A stretch of 64,000 nt of DNA from contig NZ_WTYA01000001.1 in the NCBI RefSeq assembly GCF_009828025.1, positions 372,001 through 436,000 on the forward strand, written 5' to 3'. Made by a program: the position numbers and the translations under genes. Source of the stretch: Qipengyuania algicida. Lineage in GTDB: Bacteria; Pseudomonadota; Alphaproteobacteria; Sphingomonadales; Sphingomonadaceae. The stretch's first letter is position 1, and each line of letters starts with the position of its first letter. This document shows, piece after piece, positions 57,970 through 64,000 of the stretch. A model generated the notes under the pieces. That model saw only the letters and a program-made list of their open reading frames with translations, searched no databases and was not told the DNA's origin.

Positions 57970-58634
57970 CAGAACGGGCTCACCATCGAAAAGAACTTGG
58001 AGAGCCAGCCCTCGCGCGCACTGCGCTGGACCGAACCCTTGCCCGAATAGGCAATCTGCGCGTCGGCAATGCGGGTGCTCAGAATCTGGTTGTCGGACGA
58101 GATATCGGCCAGCCGGATGATGCCGGTCAGCTGTATCCATTCCTGTCCCTGACTCAGATCCATGATTTTTTCCCCTCGGATACGCGCGATGCCGCCAGGA
58201 AGAACCTCTGCAATCGTCACGGTAATCGCACCCGAAAGAGAAGAGGCTTGCGCAGCATCGCCCTTTCCATTGAACGACCCGCTCGCCCCGGAATTAAGGA
58301 TATTGGGATTAAAAGAGAACGGACCGACGCTGGGCGGCGTCAAAGATAGCGAGCCATCGCGGCTGGTCTTGCCGCTGGCCGACTTGGCGGTCGTGGTGCG
58401 TTCGGCGAGTACCACCGTGACCGGGTCGCCCACGCTACGCGCGCGCTGGCCATAGTGAAGCGGCGCATAGCCGTTCGCCGACTGGAAGATAGCACCGTTC
58501 GCCGGTTGCACCGCTGCGCTTGCAACGGGCGGCGGGGGCAATGCCGCGGTAAAACCGGTGGGGCGGGCCGCACCACAGGCGCACAGCATGGCGGAGCAGG
58601 CCGCAACTGCGGCAAAGCGGAAAGTCTGGTTCAT
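57969..58634 (-). CDS. flgH: Flagellar L-ring lipoprotein FlgH
   Basis: 221 aa lipoprotein with lipobox MLCACG near the N-terminus. L-ring motifs: GDPVTVVLAERTTTAKSASG, FNGKGDAAQASSLSGAITV and VLPGGIARIRGEKIMDLSQG. ATG at 58634 was chosen; a GTG at 58646 overlapping the flgG stop (GTGA) is an equally possible start. Forms the outer-membrane ring with FlgI below it. Confidence 0.94.
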   Translation of the reverse strand: MNQTFRFAAVAACSAMLCACGAARPTGFTAALPPPPVASAAVQPANGAIFQSANGYAPLHYGQRARSVGDPVTVVLAERTTTAKSASGKTSRDGSLSLTPPSVGPFSFNPNILNSGASGSFNGKGDAAQASSLSGAITVTIAEVLPGGIARIRGEKIMDLSQGQEWIQLTGIIRLADISSDNQILSTRIADAQIAYSGKGSVQRSAREGWLSKFFSMVSPF

Positions 58635-58642
58635 GGCGATGC

Positions 58643-59431
58643 TCACAGCGTCTGGTTGGCGTTGCGCAGCATCTCGTCGACGGCGGAGACCATCTTCGAG
58701 TTCACCTCATAGGCGCGCTGGCATTCGATCATGTCGACCAGTTCTTCGACGACATTGACGTTCGAGGCTTCGAGCATTCCCTGACGGATATTTCCCGCCC
58801 CGTTCTGCCCACCCGGCCCGAGCTGAGCCGCGCCGGATGCAGCCGTTTCGGACAGGAAGTTATCTCCCAGCGCTCGCAGGCCCGATGGATTGGCGAAGCT
58901 GGCGACTTGAAGCTGGCCCAGCTCCGCCGGATCGGACTGACCCGCAAGCTGTGCCGACACGGTGCCGTCGGGCGCAACGGTAATCGCGCTCGCGCCCTCT
59001 GGGACGGTGATCGCCGGTTGCACCGGATAGCCTTGCTGCGTCACCAACTGACCTTCCGCCGAACGAGTGAAATTGCCCGCACGGGTGTAGCCGAGCTGAC
59101 CGCCGGGCATCTGCACCTGAAAATATCCGTCGCCTTCAAGCGCGAGGTCGAGCGCGTTGCCGGTGTTGTTGAGCGCACCTTGCGTCATGATCTGGCTGGT
59201 CGACTGGACCGCCACACCTGTGCCGAGGTTGAGCCCGGTCGCGTAAGCGGTTTCCGCGCTTGAGCGTTCGCCCGCAACCCGTGCATCCTGATAGGCGAGC
59301 GTCGCGAAATTTGCCCGGTCGCGCTTGAATGCGGTGGTGTTGACGTTGGCGAGGTTGTTCGAGATCACGCGCATCCGCGCGTCCTGTGCCTCGAGCCCGG
59401 TGCGGGCCACCTGAAGAGCCGATGTTGGCAT
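58643..59431 (-). CDS. flgG: Flagellar distal rod protein FlgG
   Basis: 262 aa with the rod family start (ISNNLANVNTTAFKRDRANF), DALDLALEGDGYFQVQ-type motif (LDLALEGDGYFQVQMPGG) and C-terminal VVEELVDMIECQRAYEVNSK. Normal length for FlgG. Lies 24 bp downstream of flgF. Confidence 0.97.
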   Translation of the reverse strand: MPTSALQVARTGLEAQDARMRVISNNLANVNTTAFKRDRANFATLAYQDARVAGERSSAETAYATGLNLGTGVAVQSTSQIMTQGALNNTGNALDLALEGDGYFQVQMPGGQLGYTRAGNFTRSAEGQLVTQQGYPVQPAITVPEGASAITVAPDGTVSAQLAGQSDPAELGQLQVASFANPSGLRALGDNFLSETAASGAAQLGPGGQNGAGNIRQGMLEASNVNVVEELVDMIECQRAYEVNSKMVSAVDEMLRNANQTL

Positions 59432-59455
59432 TGTCTGTTCCCCCTAATGGACCGG

Positions 59456-60196
59456 TCAGCTGAGCCGCATGAGCTGCGCGCCGCTCTCGTCGAGCTCGCG
59501 TGCGGTGCTCACAAGCTTTCCGCGCATGGCGAAAAGTCTCTGCTGATCGATCATTTCAACCAGTACTTCGGTCGGTTTCACGTTGGATTGTTCGAGATAT
59601 CCGGGTTTTACCTTAGCCGCCTCGTCCGATGGCAGAATTCCGCCACCTTCGACGCGGAACAGCCCGTCGAGACCCTTCGAAACAGGGCTCCCCACCGGGT
59701 TGCCAAGCTTCAGTCGGGCGATCTCGACCGGCTGGGCTTCGGGCGTTGCCGGATCGGCGACAGTTACCGAGCCGTCTTCGGCGATGGTGATCTTGCCGGT
59801 CAGGGGCACGGTGATCGGACCGCCCTCGCCCAGCACGGGAAGCCCCTCGCCATTGACGAGCAGACCCGTCCCCGTGACCTGCAGATCGCCGCGCCGCGTA
59901 TAGGCTTCGCTGCCATCCTCGGCCTGCACGCCCAGCAATGCTTCCCCCTCGATCGCAATATCGAGCGGGCGGTCGGTGCGCATGAGTTCGCCCTGAGACA
60001 TGTCGGCGGCGCGCACCAGCGCTTGCTGCTGCGCACGCACCTCCGGCTCCTCGCCCGCGACTGTCACGGGACGCTGGTCGGCCAGCTCCGCCCGAAAACC
60101 GATCGTGCGGGCGTTGGCCATGTTGCTGGCGATGACCCGCTGGCGGTTCATCGAAGCCTGCATCCCCGAAAGGGCGGTGTAGATCAGCCGGTCCAT
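59456..60196 (-). CDS. flgF: Flagellar proximal rod protein FlgF
   Basis: 246 aa with MDRLIYTALSGMQASMNRQ and VIASNMANARTIGFRAELAD at the N-terminus and VLVEMIDQQRLFAMRGKLV at the C-terminus, the usual FlgF pattern. Between flgE (6 bp) and flgG. Confidence 0.94.
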   Translation of the reverse strand: MDRLIYTALSGMQASMNRQRVIASNMANARTIGFRAELADQRPVTVAGEEPEVRAQQQALVRAADMSQGELMRTDRPLDIAIEGEALLGVQAEDGSEAYTRRGDLQVTGTGLLVNGEGLPVLGEGGPITVPLTGKITIAEDGSVTVADPATPEAQPVEIARLKLGNPVGSPVSKGLDGLFRVEGGGILPSDEAAKVKPGYLEQSNVKPTEVLVEMIDQQRLFAMRGKLVSTARELDESGAQLMRLS

Positions 60197-60202
60197 TTAA
60201 GA

Positions 60203-61018
60203 TCAGGTCCGGATGTTGATGATCGACTGCGAAATCTGCGTCGCAGTGTCGATCGCCTTGGCGTTCGCCTGGAAGTTGCGCTGGGCGGTAATCAGCCCGA
60301 CCAGTTCCTCGGCGATGTCGACGTTGGAGCGTTCGAGCGCGCCCGACAGAAGCAAGCCGGACCGACCGTTGCCGGGAATGCCGTACTGAATCGCACCCGA
60401 CTGGCCGCTGGGTTCCCAGCTGGCCGAGCCGATCTGGCGCAAACCGGTCGGCGACATGAAGCCGGCGACCGCGACCACGCCGATCGGAACGATCGTGCCA
60501 TCGTCATAGGAAGCGGCGACTTCGCCGGTGTTCTTGACCGCAATGCCGGAAAACGCAGCGCCGGCGGTGTTGGTCGGCGGGGCAAGCGCGTCAATGGTCG
60601 TGGTGGTGGAGGTCGGCACGCCATTGGCATCGACCGGGAACACCTGCAGGCGATCGCCCTGATTGTTCACGACATAGCCGTTCTCGTCCATGTCGAAATT
60701 GCCCGCGCGGGTCACCGAAACCTTGCCCGAACCGGGCGCGGCCATAGTGAAGAAGCCCTCTCCATTGATAGCGACGTCGAGTGCAGAACCGGTCTGCTCG
60801 ATCGGACCGAGCGAGAAGCTCTGCTTGATCGACGACACGCGCGAGCCGATCCCCATCGTGAGCGACGGATCGGTCAGTACCGAAACCGCGACGATATCGG
60901 CAAAGCTGGTGTCGCTTTTCTTGAATCCGCCGGTCTCGGCGTTGGCAATGTTGTGCGAAATCACGCCTAGGTCGGTCTGGGCGTTCTTAAGCCCGGTGAG
61001 TGAAGTGTAGAAAGACAT
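60203..61018 (-). CDS. flgE: Short flagellar hook protein FlgE
   Basis: 271 aa with the hook/rod N-terminus (FYTSLTGLKNAQTDLGVISH, NIANAETGGFKKSD) and C-terminus (ALERSNVDIAEELVGLITAQ). FlgE in E. coli is about 400 aa and often larger in alphaproteobacteria; here the exposed D1-D2 insert region is much reduced, so the subunit resembles a rod protein in size. It could in principle be read as a FlgF/FlgG-type protein, but its order after flgD and the presence of separate flgF and flgG point to FlgE. See findings on the matching short FlgD. Confidence 0.85.
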   Translation of the reverse strand: MSFYTSLTGLKNAQTDLGVISHNIANAETGGFKKSDTSFADIVAVSVLTDPSLTMGIGSRVSSIKQSFSLGPIEQTGSALDVAINGEGFFTMAAPGSGKVSVTRAGNFDMDENGYVVNNQGDRLQVFPVDANGVPTSTTTTIDALAPPTNTAGAAFSGIAVKNTGEVAASYDDGTIVPIGVVAVAGFMSPTGLRQIGSASWEPSGQSGAIQYGIPGNGRSGLLLSGALERSNVDIAEELVGLITAQRNFQANAKAIDTATQISQSIINIRT

Positions 61019-61019
61019 G

Positions 61020-61304
61020 TCAATTCTCCTGCGAAGAAGCGGTCAGGGCCTGGCTGAGCGTGTCGAGCTTGGCCTCGATCGCTTTCAGCGTGTCACCCAT
61101 TTCAGTGGTCCCGGCGAGCGAGGAGAATTGCGCCATTTGCGCCAGCATCTCCTTGTTATCGACCGGATCGAAGGGATCCTGCTGCTGCATCTGCACGGTC
61201 AGCAGCTTGATAAAGTCGGCCTGCCCCAGATCCGTCCAGTCGCGCCCGGCTACGGGTGCGGCGGTGGATGTGGCGAGCGGCGAAAGCGAAGTGATTGAAC
61301 TCAT
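61020..61304 (-). CDS. flgD: Minimal hook-cap protein FlgD
   Basis: 94 aa. The FlgD N-terminal core is clear: GQADFIKLLTVQMQQQDPFD and DNKEMLAQMAQFSSLAGTTE. The C-terminal tudor/FnIII-like cap domains (residues ~100-220 in other FlgD) are missing. The protein is therefore probably the export/cap scaffold part only, fitting the short hook protein next to it. Lies 1 bp before flgE. Confidence 0.88.
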   Translation of the reverse strand: MSSITSLSPLATSTAAPVAGRDWTDLGQADFIKLLTVQMQQQDPFDPVDNKEMLAQMAQFSSLAGTTEMGDTLKAIEAKLDTLSQALTASSQEN

Positions 61305-61711
61305 TTCATCCTCACGGTTTCGAGCATAAGTTGCTTGGCCGTGCTGAGCGCTTCGACCATGTTGCGGTATTGTCGGCTGGCATCGAGCATCTCGATCATT
61401 TCGGCGTTTTCATCGACCGGCGCCTCCCACACGTCGCCGTTGGCATCGGCCAGCGGATGCGATGGGTCGTGCCGTCGCACGGGTGCTTTGTCCTCGCGTT
61501 CGACCGAGGTGACACTGACCGTGCTCGCCTCGCCTGCCGCGTCGAGAGCTTCGGCGAATACCGGGCGCAGCGGGCGATAGGCTTCTGCCTCGCTGCCCGC
61601 CACGCTGCCGGCATTGGCAAGGTTGGACGCCGAAGCGTTCATACGCACCATCTGTGCGGACATGGCGCGGCTGGCGATGTCGAACATGCTCATGCGATCG
61701 GCCATCTTCAT
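61301..61711 (-). CDS. flgC: Flagellar rod protein FlgC
   Basis: 136 aa with MSMFDIASRAMSAQMVRMNA, SASNLANAGSV, the conserved PVF and DPSHPLADANGDVWEAPVDE, and the C-terminal NMVEALSTAKQLMLETVRM. Overlaps both flgB (ATGA) and flgD. Confidence 0.95.
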   Translation of the reverse strand: MKMADRMSMFDIASRAMSAQMVRMNASASNLANAGSVAGSEAEAYRPLRPVFAEALDAAGEASTVSVTSVEREDKAPVRRHDPSHPLADANGDVWEAPVDENAEMIEMLDASRQYRNMVEALSTAKQLMLETVRMK

Positions 61712-62055
61712 TCACCCCGGATCGCGCGGGTCACGGTTTCGATCCGGCCCTTGAGGAATTCGAGCGTGGTCGCATAGGCGACCGCGTTTTCGGAAAACGC
61801 CGCCTGCTCGGTCGACATCTCGACCGTGTTGCCGTCGAGGCTATCCATGGTCGGCACGCGATAGCGCAGCGCGCCATCCTCGCTCGCATCGGCGCCCTGC
61901 CCCGCTTCGCGAGCGGCAAGTGCTGCAGCGAAGTCGATGTCGCGGGCCTTGTATCCCGGTGTCGCGGCATTGGCGATATTGGAGGCGATCAGCGTCATCC
62001 GCCGTCCGCGCAGTTCGAGCGCATCGCCGTGTATGCCGAAAAGGCTGTTGGCCAT
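61708..62055 (-). CDS. flgB: Flagellar rod protein FlgB
   Basis: 115 aa with LFGIHGDALELRGRRMTLIA, SNIANAATPGYKARDIDF and the C-terminal EQAAFSENAVAYATTLEFLK, characteristic of FlgB. First gene of the flagellar operon, transcribed from the sigma-54 promoter at 62109-62125. Confidence 0.95.
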   Translation of the reverse strand: MANSLFGIHGDALELRGRRMTLIASNIANAATPGYKARDIDFAAALAAREAGQGADASEDGALRYRVPTMDSLDGNTVEMSTEQAAFSENAVAYATTLEFLKGRIETVTRAIRGE

Positions 62056-62108
62056 GTGATCCAGTTCCTTGCCAATGGACGCCAGTGCGCGCCCTCGCCC
62101 ATTCCATC

Positions 62109-62125
62109 AGCAAGCAGCGTGCCAA
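62109..62125 (-). promoter_or_regulatory. Sigma-54 promoter of the flgB operon
   Basis: On the minus strand TTGGCACG-CTGC-TTGCT (62125-62109) matches the RpoN consensus TGGCACG-N4-TTGCW exactly in both elements and spacing. It lies about 55 bp upstream of the flgB start, so the transcript leader would be about 40 nt. Sigma-54 control of basal-body/hook genes is normal in alphaproteobacteria such as Caulobacter. Confidence 0.88.
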
Positions 62126-62153
62126 ATGCGTTTCACGCGGTGGCGGCCGTCCC

Positions 62154-62183
62154 AAACCGGCAAGCCGTTGCCGCAACCGGCAA
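62154..62183. promoter_or_regulatory. Candidate activator (FlbD/FleQ-like) binding sites
   Basis: AAACCGGCAA (62154-62163) and CAACCGGCAA (62174-62183) flank TTGCCG (62168-62173), giving a CGGCAA-N4-TTGCCG palindrome. It is centred about 67 bp upstream of the predicted flgB transcription start, a position suited to an RpoN activator. The half-site resembles, from memory, the ftr sites of Caulobacter FlbD. The same 10-mer recurs downstream of flgA. Confidence 0.5.
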
Positions 62184-62256
62184 ATATGCGCCCCCGGCTA
62201 AACTTCTGCCGCCCGCCGACCGTCCTTGAGCGCGTACCCATGGGAGAATTGCCAGC

Positions 62257-62931
62257 GTGTCCGTCACCAGCCTGATCGACCCCGCCTCATTCGCCATCGT
62301 CGTCGGCGGCACCATCTTTGCGACCGTGCTGCATTGCGGCCCGAAGGAGTGCCGCAAGGCGATCCATGCCGTGGTCGAGGCGCTGCGTCCGGGCTTCGAC
62401 CCGGTGCGTGCGCGTTCGGACCTTGCCCGCCAGATCGCGGATATCGCGCGCGACGGACTGATCCGCAGTCAGCCTCGCCCGATCGGCGATGCCGAATTCG
62501 ACGAAGCGACCGACGCGCTGATTGCGACCCGCTCGCTCCAGCAGCTGGTAGAGCGCCACCGCGACCATCGCCGCAGGCGACTTGCCCGAGCGGGCGAGGC
62601 GCGGCTGGTCCTCGAACGGGCGGCCGAACTCGCCCCCGTCCTTGGCCTCGCCGGAACGCTGATCTCACTCGGGTTGTTGGCCGGTCGGCCGCCTGGACCG
62701 CCCGCCGATCTGGCCAGCACGCTGGGTATGGCGGTGCTGACGACGTTCTACGGTCTCATCACCGCGCATTTCGTCGCTGCGCCGCTGGCCGAGATCGTCG
62801 AACGCCGTGCGCAGGCCGAGGACGCCAAGCGCGAGGAACTGTTTACGTGGCTCGAAACCGAAGTCGCGCGCGCCGAACCGACCTTGCGCCCCCGCGATAG
62901 CGAGGCTTCAGTCGGAAAATTCGCAGCATGA
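62257..62931 (+). CDS. MotA/TolQ/ExbB-family proton channel protein
   Basis: 224 aa. Three membrane segments: 8-26 (FAIVVGGTIFATVLHC), 126-144 (APVLGLAGTLISLGLLAG, the ExbB/MotA glycine motif AP-x-LG-L-x-GT) and 155-178 (LASTLGMAVLTTFYGLITAH). The cytoplasmic loop is highly charged (RHRDHRRRRLARAGEAR). It is shorter than MotA (no first two helices) and lacks a typical FliG-contact loop. GTG start with a GGGAGAA ribosome site. Divergent from flgB and coupled to a partner with an Asp in its helix, so they may form an energised channel. Confidence 0.85.
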   Translation: MSVTSLIDPASFAIVVGGTIFATVLHCGPKECRKAIHAVVEALRPGFDPVRARSDLARQIADIARDGLIRSQPRPIGDAEFDEATDALIATRSLQQLVERHRDHRRRRLARAGEARLVLERAAELAPVLGLAGTLISLGLLAGRPPGPPADLASTLGMAVLTTFYGLITAHFVAAPLAEIVERRAQAEDAKREELFTWLETEVARAEPTLRPRDSEASVGKFAA

Positions 62932-63362
62932 CGCTGCGCCGGATCAATGCGGTGCACACGATCCTCGCTGATCTGGCGTTGATCCTGTTCATCACCACGG
63001 CCAGCCTGTCGCTTCCGTTGTCGCGTGTACCAAAGCCCGTTCCGCCTGCGTCCCCGCCTTCAAGCTCGGCCGCCACGGCTCCCGCTTCCAACCCTCAAGT
63101 CACCCTCGCCATCTGGCAGGGCGATACGGCAAGCAGCCAGCTTGGCGCGTGGCTGGCGCGGCAGGATGTCGATCCACGCACCACACTGGTGCTGGAAGTC
63201 GAATACGCCGCGCAGTCGCGCGCAGCGGCGTGGAAAGAAGCAGCGCAGCTCGAACGGATCGCGCAAGCGAGCGGGCGGACTGTCCGCGTATCGCTGCGCG
63301 AAGGCTCGACCGATCGTACCCGCGCGGTGCTGAGCTACGAACCGGCGAGTGCGCAGCCATAA
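62928..63362 (+). CDS. Small ExbD/MotB-like membrane protein (tentative)
   Basis: 144 aa. One N-terminal membrane segment (about 12-30) carries an Asp (LADLALILFITTASL, Asp15), as in the proton-carrying helix of MotB, ExbD and TolR. A Pro/Ala/Ser-rich linker (33-55) leads to a periplasmic domain with alpha/beta character (TTLVLEVEYAAQSRAAAWKE, LERIAQASGRTVRVSLREG) that loosely resembles a reduced OmpA-like fold without the peptidoglycan-binding residues. Its ATG overlaps the previous stop (ATGA), so it is made with the ExbB-like protein. Function and family are inferred. Confidence 0.75.
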   Translation: MTLRRINAVHTILADLALILFITTASLSLPLSRVPKPVPPASPPSSSAATAPASNPQVTLAIWQGDTASSQLGAWLARQDVDPRTTLVLEVEYAAQSRAAAWKEAAQLERIAQASGRTVRVSLREGSTDRTRAVLSYEPASAQP

Positions 63363-63378
63363 TGGCACGATCTTTGCT
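63363..63378 (+). promoter_or_regulatory. Sigma-54 promoter of flgA
   Basis: TGGCACG-ATCT-TTGCT (63363-63378) matches the RpoN consensus exactly. It starts 1 bp after the stop of the ExbD-like gene and lies 38 bp upstream of the flgA ATG, giving a leader of about 25-30 nt. Confidence 0.88.
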
Positions 63379-63415
63379 AAAAACGGGGCGAGCAATCGCT
63401 ACGAGGAATATCGCC

Positions 63416-63916
63416 ATGACCATCCGCTTGTCCGCCCTTGCCGCTGCCGCAATGGCATTTGCAGCCTCCCCGGCGCTTGCCGGAGGAACCGAGAGCCCGG
63501 CAGATCTCGACCAGCTGGTCGCGCAATTCACCGGCGCACTGATAGGCCAGCCGGGCGGCGCCGCACGCGCCATCGACGCCCGGCTGAAACTTGCGCGCTG
63601 CGTCCAGACCCCCGTTGCGAGCTGGTATGGTTCCACGCGTCGCAGCGTCCGTATCGATTGCCCGACGCCGGGCGGATGGACGGTCTATGTGCCGCTGATG
63701 CAGGTCGAGCAGGCACAGCCGGTCGTCTCGCGCGGAGATCTGGTGAGCGTCGAGGTCAGCGGGCAAGGTTTCATGATCGCAGGCCGCGGCGAAGCACTGG
63801 CTGCGGGTGCACCGGGCGATGTCGTTTCGGTGCGCACCGAGGACGGAACTCGCAAGGGCCGGACGATCAGTGGGCGCGTGCTCGGACCGGGGCGGATCGG
63901 CATTGCGCTGCCGTAA
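63416..63916 (+). CDS. flgA: Flagellar P-ring assembly chaperone FlgA
   Basis: 166 aa with a signal peptide (MTIRLSALAAAAMAFAASPA) and the FlgA/SAF-like domain: SRGDLVSVEVSGQGFMIAGR and GDVVSVRTEDGTRKGRTISG, with a Cys pair (LARCVQTP; RIDCPTPGG). Helps polymerise FlgI in the periplasm. ATG at 63416 chosen because of ACGAGGA upstream and the signal peptide. Transcribed from its own sigma-54 promoter, away from the flgB operon. Confidence 0.92.
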   Translation: MTIRLSALAAAAMAFAASPALAGGTESPADLDQLVAQFTGALIGQPGGAARAIDARLKLARCVQTPVASWYGSTRRSVRIDCPTPGGWTVYVPLMQVEQAQPVVSRGDLVSVEVSGQGFMIAGRGEALAAGAPGDVVSVRTEDGTRKGRTISGRVLGPGRIGIALP

Positions 63917-63953
63917 ACCGGCAAAAACCGACCGCCTGCCCTTAAACTGGCAA
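63915..63953 (+). promoter_or_regulatory. Repeat of the AAACCGGCAA motif downstream of flgA
   Basis: AAACCGGCAA (63915-63924) is identical to the site at 62154-62163; AAACTGGCAA (63944-63953) is a one-base variant 29 bp further. They lie directly upstream of the next start codon and may bind the same flagellar regulator. Confidence 0.45.
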
Positions 63954-63996
63954 TCATCGGGTCGTTCTGCTGGGTAATACTTATGGAGCCCAGGCT

Positions 63997-64000
63997 ATGA
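63997..64000 (+). CDS. Possible start of the next flagellar gene (cut by window end)
   Basis: ATG at 63997-63999 preceded by GGAG (63985-63988) at good spacing. In related genomes flgM often follows flgA, so this may be flgM; nothing of the protein is visible. Confidence 0.3.

Noticed and set aside
56863-58140. Longer flgI start at 58140
   Set aside because: It would overlap flgH by 170 bp and add non-family residues; the 57969 start has the signal peptide and TGATG coupling.
1-64000. CRISPR array, tRNA genes, insertion sequences or prophage
   Set aside because: No regularly spaced repeats, tRNA-like cloverleaf sequences, transposase or phage structural genes were recognised.

Overview
The window looks like chromosome of a GC-rich alphaproteobacterium of the Sphingomonadales, most likely Erythrobacteraceae or a near relative. 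Supporting signs are tandem TonB-dependent receptors, a TorF-type porin, an Alph_Pro_TM (TIGR02186) protein next to a TauE/SafE exporter, an ATP12 chaperone, a PqiC-type lipoprotein with an Mla-type ABC system, and a compact flgBCDEFGHIJKL-motAB cluster. The genus is inference. I saw no rRNA, tRNA, insertion sequence, prophage or CRISPR array, so this is mainly core chromosome.

Layout. 1-4.2 kb: the end of one TonB-dependent receptor and a complete second one. 4.2-6.9 kb: clpB on the minus strand with a heat-shock-like promoter. 7.0-14.3 kb: an exported penicillin-acylase-type hydrolase, a two-domain M16 protease and three small unknown proteins, one of which carries an internally duplicated domain. 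14.3-21.6 kb (minus): a translation-linked block with gatC, gatA, two tiny membrane ORFs, gatB, a GFA-family protein and trmL, plus a DUF4153 membrane protein, an FKBP and rpsU. 21.8-28.6 kb (plus): a chain of overlapping genes (crcB, an RluA-family pseudouridine synthase, a PaiB-like protein, a HAD phosphatase, a small membrane protein, ATP12), then an NlpC/P60-like exported protein and a soluble PAS-PAS-MCP protein. 28.6-32.2 kb (minus): an MCE/Mla lipid transport operon. 32.3-36 kb: valS and queE. 36-40 kb (minus): a HerA-like ATPase and a TIGR02186/TauE pair.

39.7-42.3 kb holds a decayed two-gene locus: an NfrB-type glycosyltransferase with one single-base frameshift and a partner envelope gene with three in-frame stop codons. 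42.4-50.4 kb: nhaA, gloA, a TorF porin, a metallophosphoesterase, a UDP-glucose dehydrogenase, acs with a hairpin over its ribosome binding site, and a solute-binding protein. 50.4-52.5 kb: a phospholipase C/acid-phosphatase-like enzyme.

52.6-64.0 kb is the flagellar region. On the minus strand flgB to flgL and motAB form one run of abutting or overlapping genes, starting from an excellent sigma-54 promoter. FlgD (94 aa) and FlgE (271 aa) are both unusually short. Divergently lie a MotA/ExbB-like protein and a small partner with an Asp in its only membrane segment, then flgA with its own sigma-54 promoter. The two flagellar intergenic regions share an AAACCGGCAA repeat that may be an activator site.

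The most promising little-described items are the two small coupled ORFs between gatA and gatB, the MotA/ExbD-like pair in the flagellar cluster, the reduced FlgD/FlgE set, and the duplicated-domain protein at 12.75 kb. No wholly new defence or mobile system was seen.
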